64,000 nucleotides of DNA from Stenotrophomonas sp. ZAC14D1_NAIMI4_1 (lineage in GTDB: Bacteria > Pseudomonadota > Gammaproteobacteria > Xanthomonadales > Xanthomonadaceae), in contig NZ_CP026001.1 in NCBI RefSeq assembly GCF_003086775.1, positions 2,258,407 to 2,322,406 of the forward strand. The letters run 5' to 3'. The notes under the pieces are model-generated. The model made no database searches and was not told where the DNA came from. It saw only the letters and a program-made list of their open reading frames with translations. Below are positions 9,196 to 16,871 of the stretch, piece by piece (within the stretch, counting starts at the first letter, position 1; every line of letters starts with the position of its first letter). The translations under genes and the position numbers were made by a program.

Positions 9196-10551
9196 TCAAC
9201 CCAACAGCCGGGTCGCGTCGAGCAGGATCATCGGCCGCTGGCTGATGCGGGCCACGCCGCGGAACAGCTCGTTGGAGATCTGGCAGATGCGCGCGGTATC
9301 GGGAGGCTCGATCTGCGAATCGGTGAGGTTGGCCACGTCTTCGACCGCCGATACACGCAGGCCCAGGGTCTCGCCGTTCTCTTCCAGCACCACGATGCGC
9401 GTCTGCGCGTCGTCTTCGGCGGTGACCGCGCCCAGGTGGATGCCCAGGTCCATCACCGGCACCACCTGGCCACGCAGGTTCATGATGCCGAGCATGGCCG
9501 GGGCGGTGCCGCGCAGCGGCAGCAGCGGCACGGGCAGGACCACTTCCTGCACCTTCAGCAGTTCCAGCGCATAGGCCTGGGTGCCACAGCGCAGCCGCAG
9601 CCAGCGCGAGGTGCGCTCGGCGGCACGGCGGTTGTGCGGGTTCGCGCCGTGCGGCGGCTGGTGGGCCTGCGCCTGCAGTTCCTGCCAGCTGCCGGGGCGG
9701 CTGCCGGGCGGCGCGTCGAGGGCGATGCGCGGGGGCGGTGCGACCGCCGCCCGTGCGGCCGGGGCGGGCGCAGGGCGCGGCGCAACCGGCGCGATCGGTG
9801 CGGCCACGGCTGGTGCCGGTGCCGGTACCGCCTCGCCTACGGCTGCCGCTTCGAAGGCGGCCTGCAGGGCAGGGCTGTCGGTGTGCGCCAGGCGATGGCT
9901 GTCGGCGCCGTCGGTTTCGTAGATGACTTCGTCGGGCAGGTCGTCCCAGGTGGGCTTGGGGGCTGCCGGGTCGGTGGCGGGGTCGGGGGCCGCTGCGCTC
10001 GCCGGGCCCGGCCCGGCGCTACCGGTGGCATCGCCCGTTTCGTAGATGACTTCGGCCGGCAGGTCGTCCCAGGTGGGTTCGCGTTCGCGTTCGGGTGCGG
10101 CGACGGCCGCGGCTTCGAATGCGGCTTCGAGCGAGGCGTCGTCCACGGATGCGGCAGCATCGGTGTCGCCGGTCTCGTAGATGACCTCGGACGGCAGGTC
10201 GTCCCAGGTGGGTTCGCGTTCGGGTGCGGCGACGGCCGCGGCTTCGAATGCGGCCTCGAGCGAGGCGTCATCCACGGACGCGGCAACGGTGGTGTCGCCG
10301 GTTTCGTAGACGACTTCGGCCGGCAGGTCGTCCCAGGTAGGCTCGCCTTCGGGTGACGCTGCGCTCGCCGGGCACGGCCCGGCGCTACCCGGGAGGGTGT
10401 CGCCGGTTTCGTGGATCACCTCGGCCGGCAGGTCGTCCCACGTCGGCTCGCGCTCGGGCGCGGCGGCGACCGGGGGTGGCGGTGCAGCCAGGGCGATGGC
10501 TTCGCCCAGCAGCTCGTCCAGGTAGTCGTCCAGCACGCCGGGGGTGTTCAT
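9196..10551 (-). CDS. parP: ParP-like chemotaxis array scaffold: repeat linker plus C-terminal CheW domain
   Basis: This 451-residue protein begins MNTPGVLDDYLDELLGEA, carries a long low-complexity region, and ends in a CheW-like domain (about residues 300-451; LGIMNLRGQVVPVMDLGIHLG). Its position directly after a ParA-type ATPase and motD matches the parC-parP arrangement of Vibrio and Pseudomonas, where ParP ties CheA and receptors to the pole. The linker contains five copies of EPTWDDLPAEVIYETGD or close variants (from about residues 35, 70, 113, 158 and 199) and DDASLEAAFEAAAVAAP blocks; the middle copies are nearly identical in DNA. Two REP palindromes are translated within it. The start at 10551 overlaps the parC stop (ATGA). 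The ParP name rests on context and domain layout. Confidence 0.85.
   Translation of the reverse strand: MNTPGVLDDYLDELLGEAIALAAPPPPVAAAPEREPTWDDLPAEVIHETGDTLPGSAGPCPASAASPEGEPTWDDLPAEVVYETGDTTVAASVDDASLEAAFEAAAVAAPEREPTWDDLPSEVIYETGDTDAAASVDDASLEAAFEAAAVAAPEREREPTWDDLPAEVIYETGDATGSAGPGPASAAAPDPATDPAAPKPTWDDLPDEVIYETDGADSHRLAHTDSPALQAAFEAAAVGEAVPAPAPAVAAPIAPVAPRPAPAPAARAAVAPPPRIALDAPPGSRPGSWQELQAQAHQPPHGANPHNRRAAERTSRWLRLRCGTQAYALELLKVQEVVLPVPLLPLRGTAPAMLGIMNLRGQVVPVMDLGIHLGAVTAEDDAQTRIVVLEENGETLGLRVSAVEDVANLTDSQIEPPDTARICQISNELFRGVARISQRPMILLDATRLLG
10001..10022. repeat. REP palindrome inside the parP coding sequence (copy 1)
   Basis: GCCGGGCCCGGCCCGGC followed by GCTACC is the intergenic GCCGGGC-family REP (compare 13167, 13212, 26353). 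Here it is read in frame as GSAGPGPAS, about residues 177-185 of the ParP-like protein. Confidence 0.75.
10367..10388. repeat. REP palindrome inside the parP coding sequence (copy 2)
   Basis: GCCGGGCACGGCCCGGC followed by GCTACC encodes GSAGPCPAS at about residues 55-63 of the ParP-like protein. It differs from copy 1 mainly at the palindrome centre. Confidence 0.75.
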
Positions 10552-11330
10552 GCCGCCTGCTCCAATGCACGCGCGTCTTCGCCGAGGATCCAGTTCAGGG
10601 CGCGGCGATAGGCGGCCAGGCCGCGGCCCGGGTAGTCCTCGCCCACATTGGGCAGGGTCAGGCCGGCGGCGTTGCTGATGCGGGTGTCGATCGGGATCGC
10701 GTCTTCCCACACGCGGGCGCCGTGGCGGTCCTGCATGGTGCGCAGCGATTCGTTGCCGGCGCGGGTGCGGCGGTCGAACAGGGTGGGCAGGATCGAGATC
10801 GGCAGCGGACGGCGGCGCGAGCGCTCGACCATCTCGCCGGTGCGCACCATGCCGTCCAGTCCGTGCAGGGCCAGCGGCTCGGCCTGGGTGGGAATGATCA
10901 GGCGGTCGGCCGCAGCCAGTGCGTTGATCATCAGCAGGCCCAGGGTGGGCGCGCAGTCCAGCAGGATGTAGTCATGCTGGCCCTGGTGGCGGGCAAGTGC
11001 GTTCTGCAGGGCCAGGCCCAGGCCGGGCTGGTTGGCGCTGCGCCGTTCCAGCGTGGCCAGCGAAGCCTGCGCGCACACGTAGTCCAGGCCGCCGATGCTG
11101 CTGGGGTGGCTCAGTGCGGACAGCTCGGCCGGCGGTGCGCCGAACAGTTCCAGCACGCCGGCCGGCGCCGGTTCCACCGGCACGCCGAAGGCGCGGGTAA
11201 GCGAGGCGTGCGGATCCAGGTCGATCAACAGCACGCGGTGGCCCTGTGCGGCCAGGCCGCGACCGAGGGCGAGGGTGGTGGTGGTCTTGCCGACTCCACC
11301 CTTCTGGTTGGCGACTGCCCAGATGCGCAT
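10548..11330 (-). CDS. parC: ParC: ParA/Soj-family ATPase for polar localisation of chemotaxis arrays
   Basis: A 260-residue ParA-type ATPase with the deviant Walker A motif KGGVGKTTTT near the N-terminus, LLIDLDPHASLT as the A' motif and LLDCAPTLG as Walker B. It lies between motD (4-bp gap) and the CheW-domain gene (4-bp overlap). This is the neighbourhood of ParC in Vibrio and of the soj-like gene in the Pseudomonas fliA-che-mot cluster, where it directs CheA/ParP to the cell pole. There is no ParB gene or parS-like site here, so a chromosome-partition role is unlikely. Confidence 0.9.
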   Translation of the reverse strand: MRIWAVANQKGGVGKTTTTLALGRGLAAQGHRVLLIDLDPHASLTRAFGVPVEPAPAGVLELFGAPPAELSALSHPSSIGGLDYVCAQASLATLERRSANQPGLGLALQNALARHQGQHDYILLDCAPTLGLLMINALAAADRLIIPTQAEPLALHGLDGMVRTGEMVERSRRRPLPISILPTLFDRRTRAGNESLRTMQDRHGARVWEDAIPIDTRISNAAGLTLPNVGEDYPGRGLAAYRRALNWILGEDARALEQAA

Positions 11331-11334
11331 CGGG

Positions 11335-12345
11335 TTACTCCTTCATTGCCGGGGGAACGGCGGCGCCGACGCGGCTGCCAGCCGGCACCGGCGGCAACTG
11401 CACCGGTGCGTTGGGGGAAACGGGGGTGCTGCGCGGTGCAGTGGCGGCCGTGTCGGTGGCCGCGCTGCCACCGGCGGCGGCGTTCAAGCGTTCGCCCAGC
11501 GGGTCGACCGCGTGGCTGGTGTCGGCCAGGATGATGACCATCACCCGCCGGTTGCGGTTGCGGCCCTGCGCGCTGTCGTTCTCTTCGCGCGGGCGGAACT
11601 GGCCGTAGCCGACCATGGCCAGCCGCGAGGGCTGCACGCCCTGGTCGGCGAACAGATGCACCACGCTGGCGGCGCGACCGGCCGACAGTTCCCAGTTGGA
11701 GGGGAAGGTGGCGGTGGCGATCGGTACGTTGTCGGTGTGGCCTTCCACGCGCACGCTGTTGGGGACGTCGCGCAGCACGTCGGCCAGGCTGGCCAGGGTC
11801 TGCCGCGCATGCACGTCCAGCGCGGCCGATCCGGTCGGGAACAGGATGTCGCTGTTGATCTCCACTTCGATCCACAGCTCGGTGCGGCGCACGCTGATCA
11901 TGCCGCGGTCGATCAGCGGCGACAGCGCAGCGGTCAGGCGGTCGGCGATGCTGCTGAGCTGGCGCTCGGCGCGGGCGATCTGGTCCTGGTTGTGCACCGA
12001 CACCGGCATGCGCATCTGCGAGGCCATCGCCGGCAGCAGGGTGGGGTCGTGGGTGGGCGCCGGTGCGGACGGGCCGATCCGGGTGCCCGACTTGATGACC
12101 GAGGGGCTGTCCCAGCCGCCGCCCTGCACCTGCTTGTTGCCCACCTGCACCGGATTGATGGTGCGCGGTGCGCCACCGAAAGCATCGGTCAGGGCGTCGG
12201 CCATGATCCGGTACTTGCCCTCGTTGACCGAGGAAATGGCATACATGACCACGAAGAAGGCGAGCAGCAACGTCATCAGGTCGGCATAGGGAATGGCCCA
12301 TGCCTCGTGGTTGGCGTGCTCTTCGTGGTGCTTGCGGCGGGCCAT
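11335..12345 (-). CDS. motD: Flagellar stator protein MotD (MotB family)
   Basis: A 336-residue stator B-subunit with a single N-terminal TM segment. The proton-path aspartate is D22 in PYADLMTLLLAFF. A plug/linker follows, then a C-terminal OmpA-like peptidoglycan-binding domain (about 185-290; VEGHTDNVPI, LSAGRAASV, NRNRRVMVII). A proline-rich tail ends the protein. It starts 1 bp after the motC stop. By analogy with Pseudomonas MotCD this second stator type supports torque under load; a separate MotAB is not in the window. Confidence 0.93.
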   Translation of the reverse strand: MARRKHHEEHANHEAWAIPYADLMTLLLAFFVVMYAISSVNEGKYRIMADALTDAFGGAPRTINPVQVGNKQVQGGGWDSPSVIKSGTRIGPSAPAPTHDPTLLPAMASQMRMPVSVHNQDQIARAERQLSSIADRLTAALSPLIDRGMISVRRTELWIEVEINSDILFPTGSAALDVHARQTLASLADVLRDVPNSVRVEGHTDNVPIATATFPSNWELSAGRAASVVHLFADQGVQPSRLAMVGYGQFRPREENDSAQGRNRNRRVMVIILADTSHAVDPLGERLNAAAGGSAATDTAATAPRSTPVSPNAPVQLPPVPAGSRVGAAVPPAMKE

Positions 12346-12346
12346 G

Positions 12347-13087
12347 TCAGTGCAGGAAGCCGGTGAGGTTGGTTTCGATGTTGCGCGGGTTTTCGCCCTG
12401 GGCGATCGAGATCAGGCCTTCGATGACCATTTCGCGGTCGCGGGTGTTGTGCGCGATCACGCCCTTCAGCTTGGCCGCGATGGGCAGGAACAGCAGGTTG
12501 GCCGAGGCGATGCCGTAGATGGTGGCGGTGAACGCGGCGGCGATGCCGTGGCCCAGCTTGCTGGGGTCGGCCAGGTTCTTCATCACCGCGATCAGGCCCA
12601 GCACGGCACCGATGATGCCCAGGGTGGGGGCGTAGATGCCCATGGCCTCGAAGACCTTGGCGCCGGCCTGGTCCTGGTGTTCCTGGCTGCTCAGTTCGAT
12701 TTCCAGCATGTGCCGGATCGATTCGGGCTCCACGCCGTCGACCAGCAGCTGCAGGCCCTTGCGCAGGAACGGGTCGCGCTGCGCTTCCACCTGCGACTCC
12801 AGGCCCAGCAGGCCCTGGCGGCGGGCGATGTTGCTCCACTCGACGATCTGCTTGATCAGTTCGTGACGGTCGCTGTGCGGCGGGCGCACGACCCAGCGCA
12901 CGATCTTGAAGGCGTGCTTGAACACCGCCGGGGCGGTGTGCAGCAGGATCGATGCCACGGTGCCGACGATGACGATCACGAAGGCGGCAGGCGACCACAG
13001 CGAAGCCAGGCCGGCGCCCTTCAGGATGCTGCCGCCGACCAGCGAGGCCAGGGCGAGAAAGAGTCCAATGAGGCTGAGTCTATCCAT
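12347..13087 (-). CDS. motC: Flagellar stator protein MotC (MotA family)
   Basis: A 246-residue four-TM MotA-type subunit: MDRLSLIGLFLALASLVGG at the start, a cytoplasmic loop with charged residues for FliG contact (about 65-150), then the paired TM3/TM4 region (APTLGIIGAVLGLIAVMKNL; IYGIASANLLFLPIAAKLKG). The ATG at 13087 is chosen over 13126 because it gives the exact family N-terminus and lies downstream of the sigma-28 promoter at 13095-13121. It is the first gene of a seven-gene operon ending with the second cheA. Confidence 0.94.
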   Translation of the reverse strand: MDRLSLIGLFLALASLVGGSILKGAGLASLWSPAAFVIVIVGTVASILLHTAPAVFKHAFKIVRWVVRPPHSDRHELIKQIVEWSNIARRQGLLGLESQVEAQRDPFLRKGLQLLVDGVEPESIRHMLEIELSSQEHQDQAGAKVFEAMGIYAPTLGIIGAVLGLIAVMKNLADPSKLGHGIAAAFTATIYGIASANLLFLPIAAKLKGVIAHNTRDREMVIEGLISIAQGENPRNIETNLTGFLH

Positions 13088-13094
13088 GGGTCCG

Positions 13095-13121
13095 GTATCG
13101 GCTTGTGTGAATGGGACTTGA
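13095..13121 (-). promoter_or_regulatory. Sigma-28 promoter for the motC operon
   Basis: The minus strand reads TCAAGTCC-N11-GCCGATAC. The -10 is 7 of 8 to consensus and the -35 is partial. It lies directly before the motC start and would place motCD, parCP and the second CheA branch in the FliA-dependent class. The very short leader (the -10 ends 8 bp before the ATG) is odd. Confidence 0.65.
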
Positions 13122-13166
13122 GACACCGGTAGATCGTGTACAGACGGTAGTCACAGTTTTCGGGTC

Positions 13167-13228
13167 GCCGGGCATGGCCCGGCGCTACCGCGCAGGGCCA
13201 TCTCGGGTAGCGCCGGGCCATGCCCGGC
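13167..13228. repeat. REP inverted pair between cheA and motC
   Basis: GCCGGGCATGGCCCGGC-GCTACC (13167-13189) and GGTAGC-GCCGGGCCATGCCCGGC (13206-13228) form a head-to-head pair. They separate the cheA stop (13235) from the motC promoter and could end the upstream transcript. Confidence 0.8.
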
Positions 13229-13234
13229 GGGGGT

Positions 13235-15070
13235 TCAGCGCAGGCCGTCCACGTCCAGGATCAGGGCCATGCGACCATCGCCGATCAAGGTTGCACCGGC
13301 GTAGCCGCGCAGGCCGCGCAGCGCCTTGGGCAGCGGCTTGATGACCACTTCCTCGCGGCCGCGCACCTGGTCCACCACCAGGCCGAAGCGCGCTTCACCG
13401 GCCTGCAGCACCACGATGGTCAGCAGGGGGGACGCTGCAGGCGTCACATCCAGCCACTGGCGCAGATCGACCAGCGGCAGAGTGTGCGAGCGGCGGTCCA
13501 GCACGGCGCGGCCATCGAACCAGCCCAGCGAGGTGCGTGGGGCGTGCAGCACCTCCATCACGCGCGCCAGCGGCAGCGCATAGATGTCTTCGCCGGCCTG
13601 CACCAGCAGCGTCGGCAGGATGGCCAGGGTGAGTGGCACGCGGATCAGGAAGCGGCTGCCACGGCCTAGTTCCGACTGGATCTGGATCTGGCCGCTCAGT
13701 TCGCGGATACGAGACTGCACCACGTCCATGCCCACGCCGCGGCCGGAAATATCGGTGACCTGCTGCTTGGTCGAGAAGCCGGGCAGGAACACCAGGTGCA
13801 GGCACTCCTCGCTGCTCAGGCGGGCGGCGGCTTCCGGATCGATCAGGCCCTTCTCGCGTGCCTTGGCGCGCAGCTTTTCCGGATCGATGCCGGCGCCGTC
13901 GTCCTGCACTTCGATGCTGACGTAGTCGCCTTCCTGCTGCGCCGACAGGCGCACATGGCCCATCCGCGGCTTGCCCTGGGCTTCGCGCAGGTCGGGCATT
14001 TCCACGCCGTGGTCGATGGCGTTGCGCACCAGGTGCACCAGCGGGTCGGCCAGCGCTTCGACCAGGTTGCGGTCCAGTTCGGTCTCGGCGCCGATCAGCT
14101 CCAGGTCCACTTCCTTCTGCAGCGAACGGGCGACGTCGCGGGCCACCTTCGGGAAGCGCGAGAACACCTTGCCCACCGGCTGCATGCGGGTGCGCATGAC
14201 CGCCGACTGCAGGCGGGCGGTGGCGATGTCCAGCGTCGACACCGCCCGATCCAGCTCTTCGTCGCGCAGGCGGGTGCGCAGGGTCTTCAGCCGGTTCCGT
14301 GACAGCACCAGTTCGCCGATCAGGTTGACGATCGCATCCAGGCGCTTGGTGTCCACGCGCACGGTGTGTTCGGCTTCGGCCACCGGCTTGTTCGCGGCCG
14401 GCTTGGCGGCCGCGCGCGGGGCGGGTGCCGGGGCCGGTGCGGCGGCCACCGGTGCGGCGGCCACGGGCTTGGCGCCCGGGACGGCGCCACCATGCAGCTG
14501 GTCGAGCAGGGCTTCGAACTCGTCTTCGCTGATCAGGCCATCATCGGCCTTCTTCGGCGGCGCGACGGCAGTCGGTGCGCTGCTGCCATGCAGCTGGTCG
14601 AGCAGGGCCTCGAACTCATCGTCGGTGATCAGGTCGCTGCCGGCAGCGGCCGGGGTGGCGGCTGCGGCGGCGCTCGATGCGGGGCTCGCTCCGCCATGCA
14701 CGTCGAACTGGGCGATCAGTTCCGGCGGGGCGTAGCCGGGTTCAGTGCCGGCGGACACCGCATCGAGCATCGACTGCAGGTAATCCAGCGACTGCTGGGC
14801 GGCATCGAAGTGATGGGCCTGCAGCACGGCCTGGCCGGCACGCGCCGCGCCCAGCGCTTCTTCGGCGGCATGGCACAGCTCGACCATGGCGGTGATGCCG
14901 AGGAAGCCGGCGCCGCCCTTCAGCGTGTGGTAGCCGCGGAAGACCGCATTGAGCTGGTCGTTGTCCTGGGGTGCCTGTTCCAGCGACACCAGCTGTTCGC
15001 CCAGGCGATCCAGGATTTCCTGCGCCTCGATGATGAAATCGGCAGTGATGTCGTCGGCAACAGCGCTCAT
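13235..15070 (-). CDS. cheA: Chemotaxis histidine kinase CheA
   Basis: A 611-residue flagellar CheA. The HPt domain has H48 in GYHTLKGGAGFLG. A long linker follows with two near-identical peptides, ITDDEFEALLDQLHG (148-162) and ISEDEFEALLDQLHG (180-194), instead of a classical P2 domain. Then come the dimerisation region (VDTKRLDAIVNLIGELVLS), the HATPase domain (HLVRNAIDHG, DDGAGID, GRGVGMDVV) and a CheW-like P5 domain at the C-terminus. It autophosphorylates and passes phosphate to CheY. It follows cheZ with a 2-bp gap in flhB-flhA-flhF-fleN-fliA-cheY-cheZ-cheA. Confidence 0.96.
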   Translation of the reverse strand: MSAVADDITADFIIEAQEILDRLGEQLVSLEQAPQDNDQLNAVFRGYHTLKGGAGFLGITAMVELCHAAEEALGAARAGQAVLQAHHFDAAQQSLDYLQSMLDAVSAGTEPGYAPPELIAQFDVHGGASPASSAAAAATPAAAGSDLITDDEFEALLDQLHGSSAPTAVAPPKKADDGLISEDEFEALLDQLHGGAVPGAKPVAAAPVAAAPAPAPAPRAAAKPAANKPVAEAEHTVRVDTKRLDAIVNLIGELVLSRNRLKTLRTRLRDEELDRAVSTLDIATARLQSAVMRTRMQPVGKVFSRFPKVARDVARSLQKEVDLELIGAETELDRNLVEALADPLVHLVRNAIDHGVEMPDLREAQGKPRMGHVRLSAQQEGDYVSIEVQDDGAGIDPEKLRAKAREKGLIDPEAAARLSSEECLHLVFLPGFSTKQQVTDISGRGVGMDVVQSRIRELSGQIQIQSELGRGSRFLIRVPLTLAILPTLLVQAGEDIYALPLARVMEVLHAPRTSLGWFDGRAVLDRRSHTLPLVDLRQWLDVTPAASPLLTIVVLQAGEARFGLVVDQVRGREEVVIKPLPKALRGLRGYAGATLIGDGRMALILDVDGLR

Positions 15071-15072
15071 GC

Positions 15073-15678
15073 TTACAGCCCCAGGTCCGACAGCAGGTCG
15101 TCGGCGTCGTTCTGCGAGACCGCGTGGCGGTCCAGTCCCTTCAGTGCCGGCCCGGCCAGTTCAGGGTCGGTGCGATGCTGTTCCGGCGGCAGGCCGAGCG
15201 CGCCAAAGCCTTCGTGCACGCGGCGGACGATGCCGACCACGCGACGGATGATCTGCCCGGTCAGGTCCTGGTAGCTCTGGGTCAGGGCGATCTCGGTCAG
15301 GTTGTGGCGGATGCGTTCCAGCTGCGCGTCCTGGCCCGGCTGCAGGCCATCGGCACGCAGCTGTTCGGTCAGGGCGCGGCATTCTTCGGCCAGGTCCAGG
15401 GTGCGGTGGGTGGCCTGTTCGGTCATCGCCACGACGTGGTCCAGGCGTGCGCAGGCATCATCCAGCTCGCCGGCCTCGTCGGGCACGGTCGGCAGCTCGC
15501 CCAGGGCCTGGCCGAGTTCGCGGGCCAGCCGCGAAAGACCGCTCATCATCGGCTGGGTGCGCGCGGCCACCAGGCTGTCGATGCGCTGGCGCCAGGCGGC
15601 CTCGTCACCGGATTCCAATGCATCCAGGGCTTCCTGCAGGCGCAGGGCAAGGGCGCTTCTGTCGACCTGTGCGTCCAT
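15073..15678 (-). CDS. cheZ: CheY-P phosphatase CheZ
   Basis: A 201-residue helical protein with the conserved active-site segment TQSYQDLTGQIIRR (134-147), which dephosphorylates CheY-P. The C-terminal SQNDADDLLSDLGL is the CheY-binding tail. The start codon overlaps the cheY stop (TGATG), indicating translational coupling. Confidence 0.95.
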   Translation of the reverse strand: MDAQVDRSALALRLQEALDALESGDEAAWRQRIDSLVAARTQPMMSGLSRLARELGQALGELPTVPDEAGELDDACARLDHVVAMTEQATHRTLDLAEECRALTEQLRADGLQPGQDAQLERIRHNLTEIALTQSYQDLTGQIIRRVVGIVRRVHEGFGALGLPPEQHRTDPELAGPALKGLDRHAVSQNDADDLLSDLGL

Positions 15679-16070
15679 CAGGCGCTCGCCGCCAGGCGTT
15701 CGAAGATCTTGCCCAGCTTTTCTTCCAGGGTCTGCGCGGTGAACGGCTTGATGATGTAGCCGTTGACGCCGCTCTGGGCCGCTTCGATGATCTGCTCGCG
15801 CTTTGCTTCGGCGGTGACCATCAGCACCGGCAGGGTCTTCAGCTTGGCATCGGCACGGATCGCCTTCAGCAGCTCGATGCCGGTCATCACCGGCATGTTC
15901 CAGTCGGTGACCACGAAATCGAACGGCTGGCTCTGCAGCATCGACAGCGCGGCATGCCCGTCCTCGGCTTCGGCGGTGTTGGTGAAGCCCAGATCGCCCA
16001 GCAGGTTCTTGACGATGCGACGCATGGTCGAGAAGTCGTCGACGATCAGGATGCGCATGTTCTTGTTCAA
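15678..16070 (-). CDS. cheY: Chemotaxis response regulator CheY
   Basis: A 130-residue receiver domain, closest in character to the flagellar CheY of gammaproteobacteria ([20 protein letters not shown]). The phospho-site is D56 in [12 protein letters not shown], with Thr in LMVTAEA and Lys in YIIKPF. CheY-P binds FliM to switch rotation. It follows fliA after a 57-bp gap and is coupled to cheZ. Confidence 0.97.
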   Translation of the reverse strand: MNKNMRILIVDDFSTMRRIVKNLLGDLGFTNTAEAEDGHAALSMLQSQPFDFVVTDWNMPVMTGIELLKAIRADAKLKTLPVLMVTAEAKREQIIEAAQSGVNGYIIKPFTAQTLEEKLGKIFERLAASA

Positions 16071-16127
16071 AGCAGAGTTCCTTTGTTGTTCACTGCGGGC
16101 GGCCGGGGGCAGCCGCCTCGCGCATGT

Positions 16128-16871
16128 TCATTGTTCGAGGCCGGCGTCGACCGCCTCGAACACCTTGAGCCGGCCGCGCAGGCGCAGCACGGCCTGGCCG
16201 TGGATCTGGCAGACCCGCGATTCGCTCACGCCGAGCACCGCGCCGATCTCCTTCAGGTTCAGCTCCTGCTCGTAGTACAGCGAGAGCACCAGCTGTTCGC
16301 GCTCGGGCAGGTGGCCGATGGCCTTGCCCAGCTCGCGGCCGAACTCGCCACGCTCCAGCACCTGCTGCGGGGTCGGGCCACCCTGGGCGACCGTATCCAG
16401 CTCGCCCTGGTCCTCGATGCGCGACTCCAGGCTCAGCACCTGGCCGCGCGAGGCGTCTTCCATCAGGCGCAGGTACTCGGGCAGGGGCATGTCCATCGCC
16501 GCGGCCACTTCAGTGGCGCTGGCGGCACGGCCGCTGCTCTGTTCCAGCCGGCGGATGGTGGCGGCCGCGTCGCGGGCACGGCGGTGCACCGAACGCGGCA
16601 CCCAGTCGCCACGGCGGATCTCGTCGATCATCGAGCCACGGATGCGGATCGAGGCGTAGGTCTCGAACGAGGCGCCCTGGTCGGCGTCGTAGCTTCGCGA
16701 GGCTTCGATCAGGCCCATCATGCCGGCCTGGATCAGGTCGTCCACCTCGACGCTGGCCGGCAGGCGCGCCGCCAGGTGGTGGGCGATGCGCCGCACCAGG
16801 TCCGAGTGCTGGGCGATGACGTCGGTCGCGCTCGAGCGCTGGACTTCCTTGTACTGGGCTGCGCCTTTCAT
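16128..16871 (-). CDS. fliA: Flagellar sigma factor sigma-28 (FliA)
   Basis: A 247-residue sigma factor with region 2 (VDDLIQAGMMGLIEASRSYD; FETYASIRIRGSMIDEIR), region 3 and the region 4 helix-turn-helix (LKEIGAVLGVSESRVCQIHG). It transcribes late genes; matching promoters occur before motC, mcp, fliS, fliC1, cheV and flgM in this window. FlgM (61479-61784) is its antagonist. The start overlaps the fleN stop (ATGA). Confidence 0.97.
   Translation of the reverse strand: MKGAAQYKEVQRSSATDVIAQHSDLVRRIAHHLAARLPASVEVDDLIQAGMMGLIEASRSYDADQGASFETYASIRIRGSMIDEIRRGDWVPRSVHRRARDAAATIRRLEQSSGRAASATEVAAAMDMPLPEYLRLMEDASRGQVLSLESRIEDQGELDTVAQGGPTPQQVLERGEFGRELGKAIGHLPEREQLVLSLYYEQELNLKEIGAVLGVSESRVCQIHGQAVLRLRGRLKVFEAVDAGLEQ

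Noticed and set aside
9196-10551. Plain CheW
   Set aside because: The protein is far longer than CheW and has an N-terminal conserved segment and repeat linker; order after parC supports ParP.
10548-11330. ParA ATPase as part of a plasmid or chromosome partition system
   Set aside because: No parB or parS-like repeats are nearby and the operon context (motCD, CheW-domain protein) matches chemotaxis ParC.
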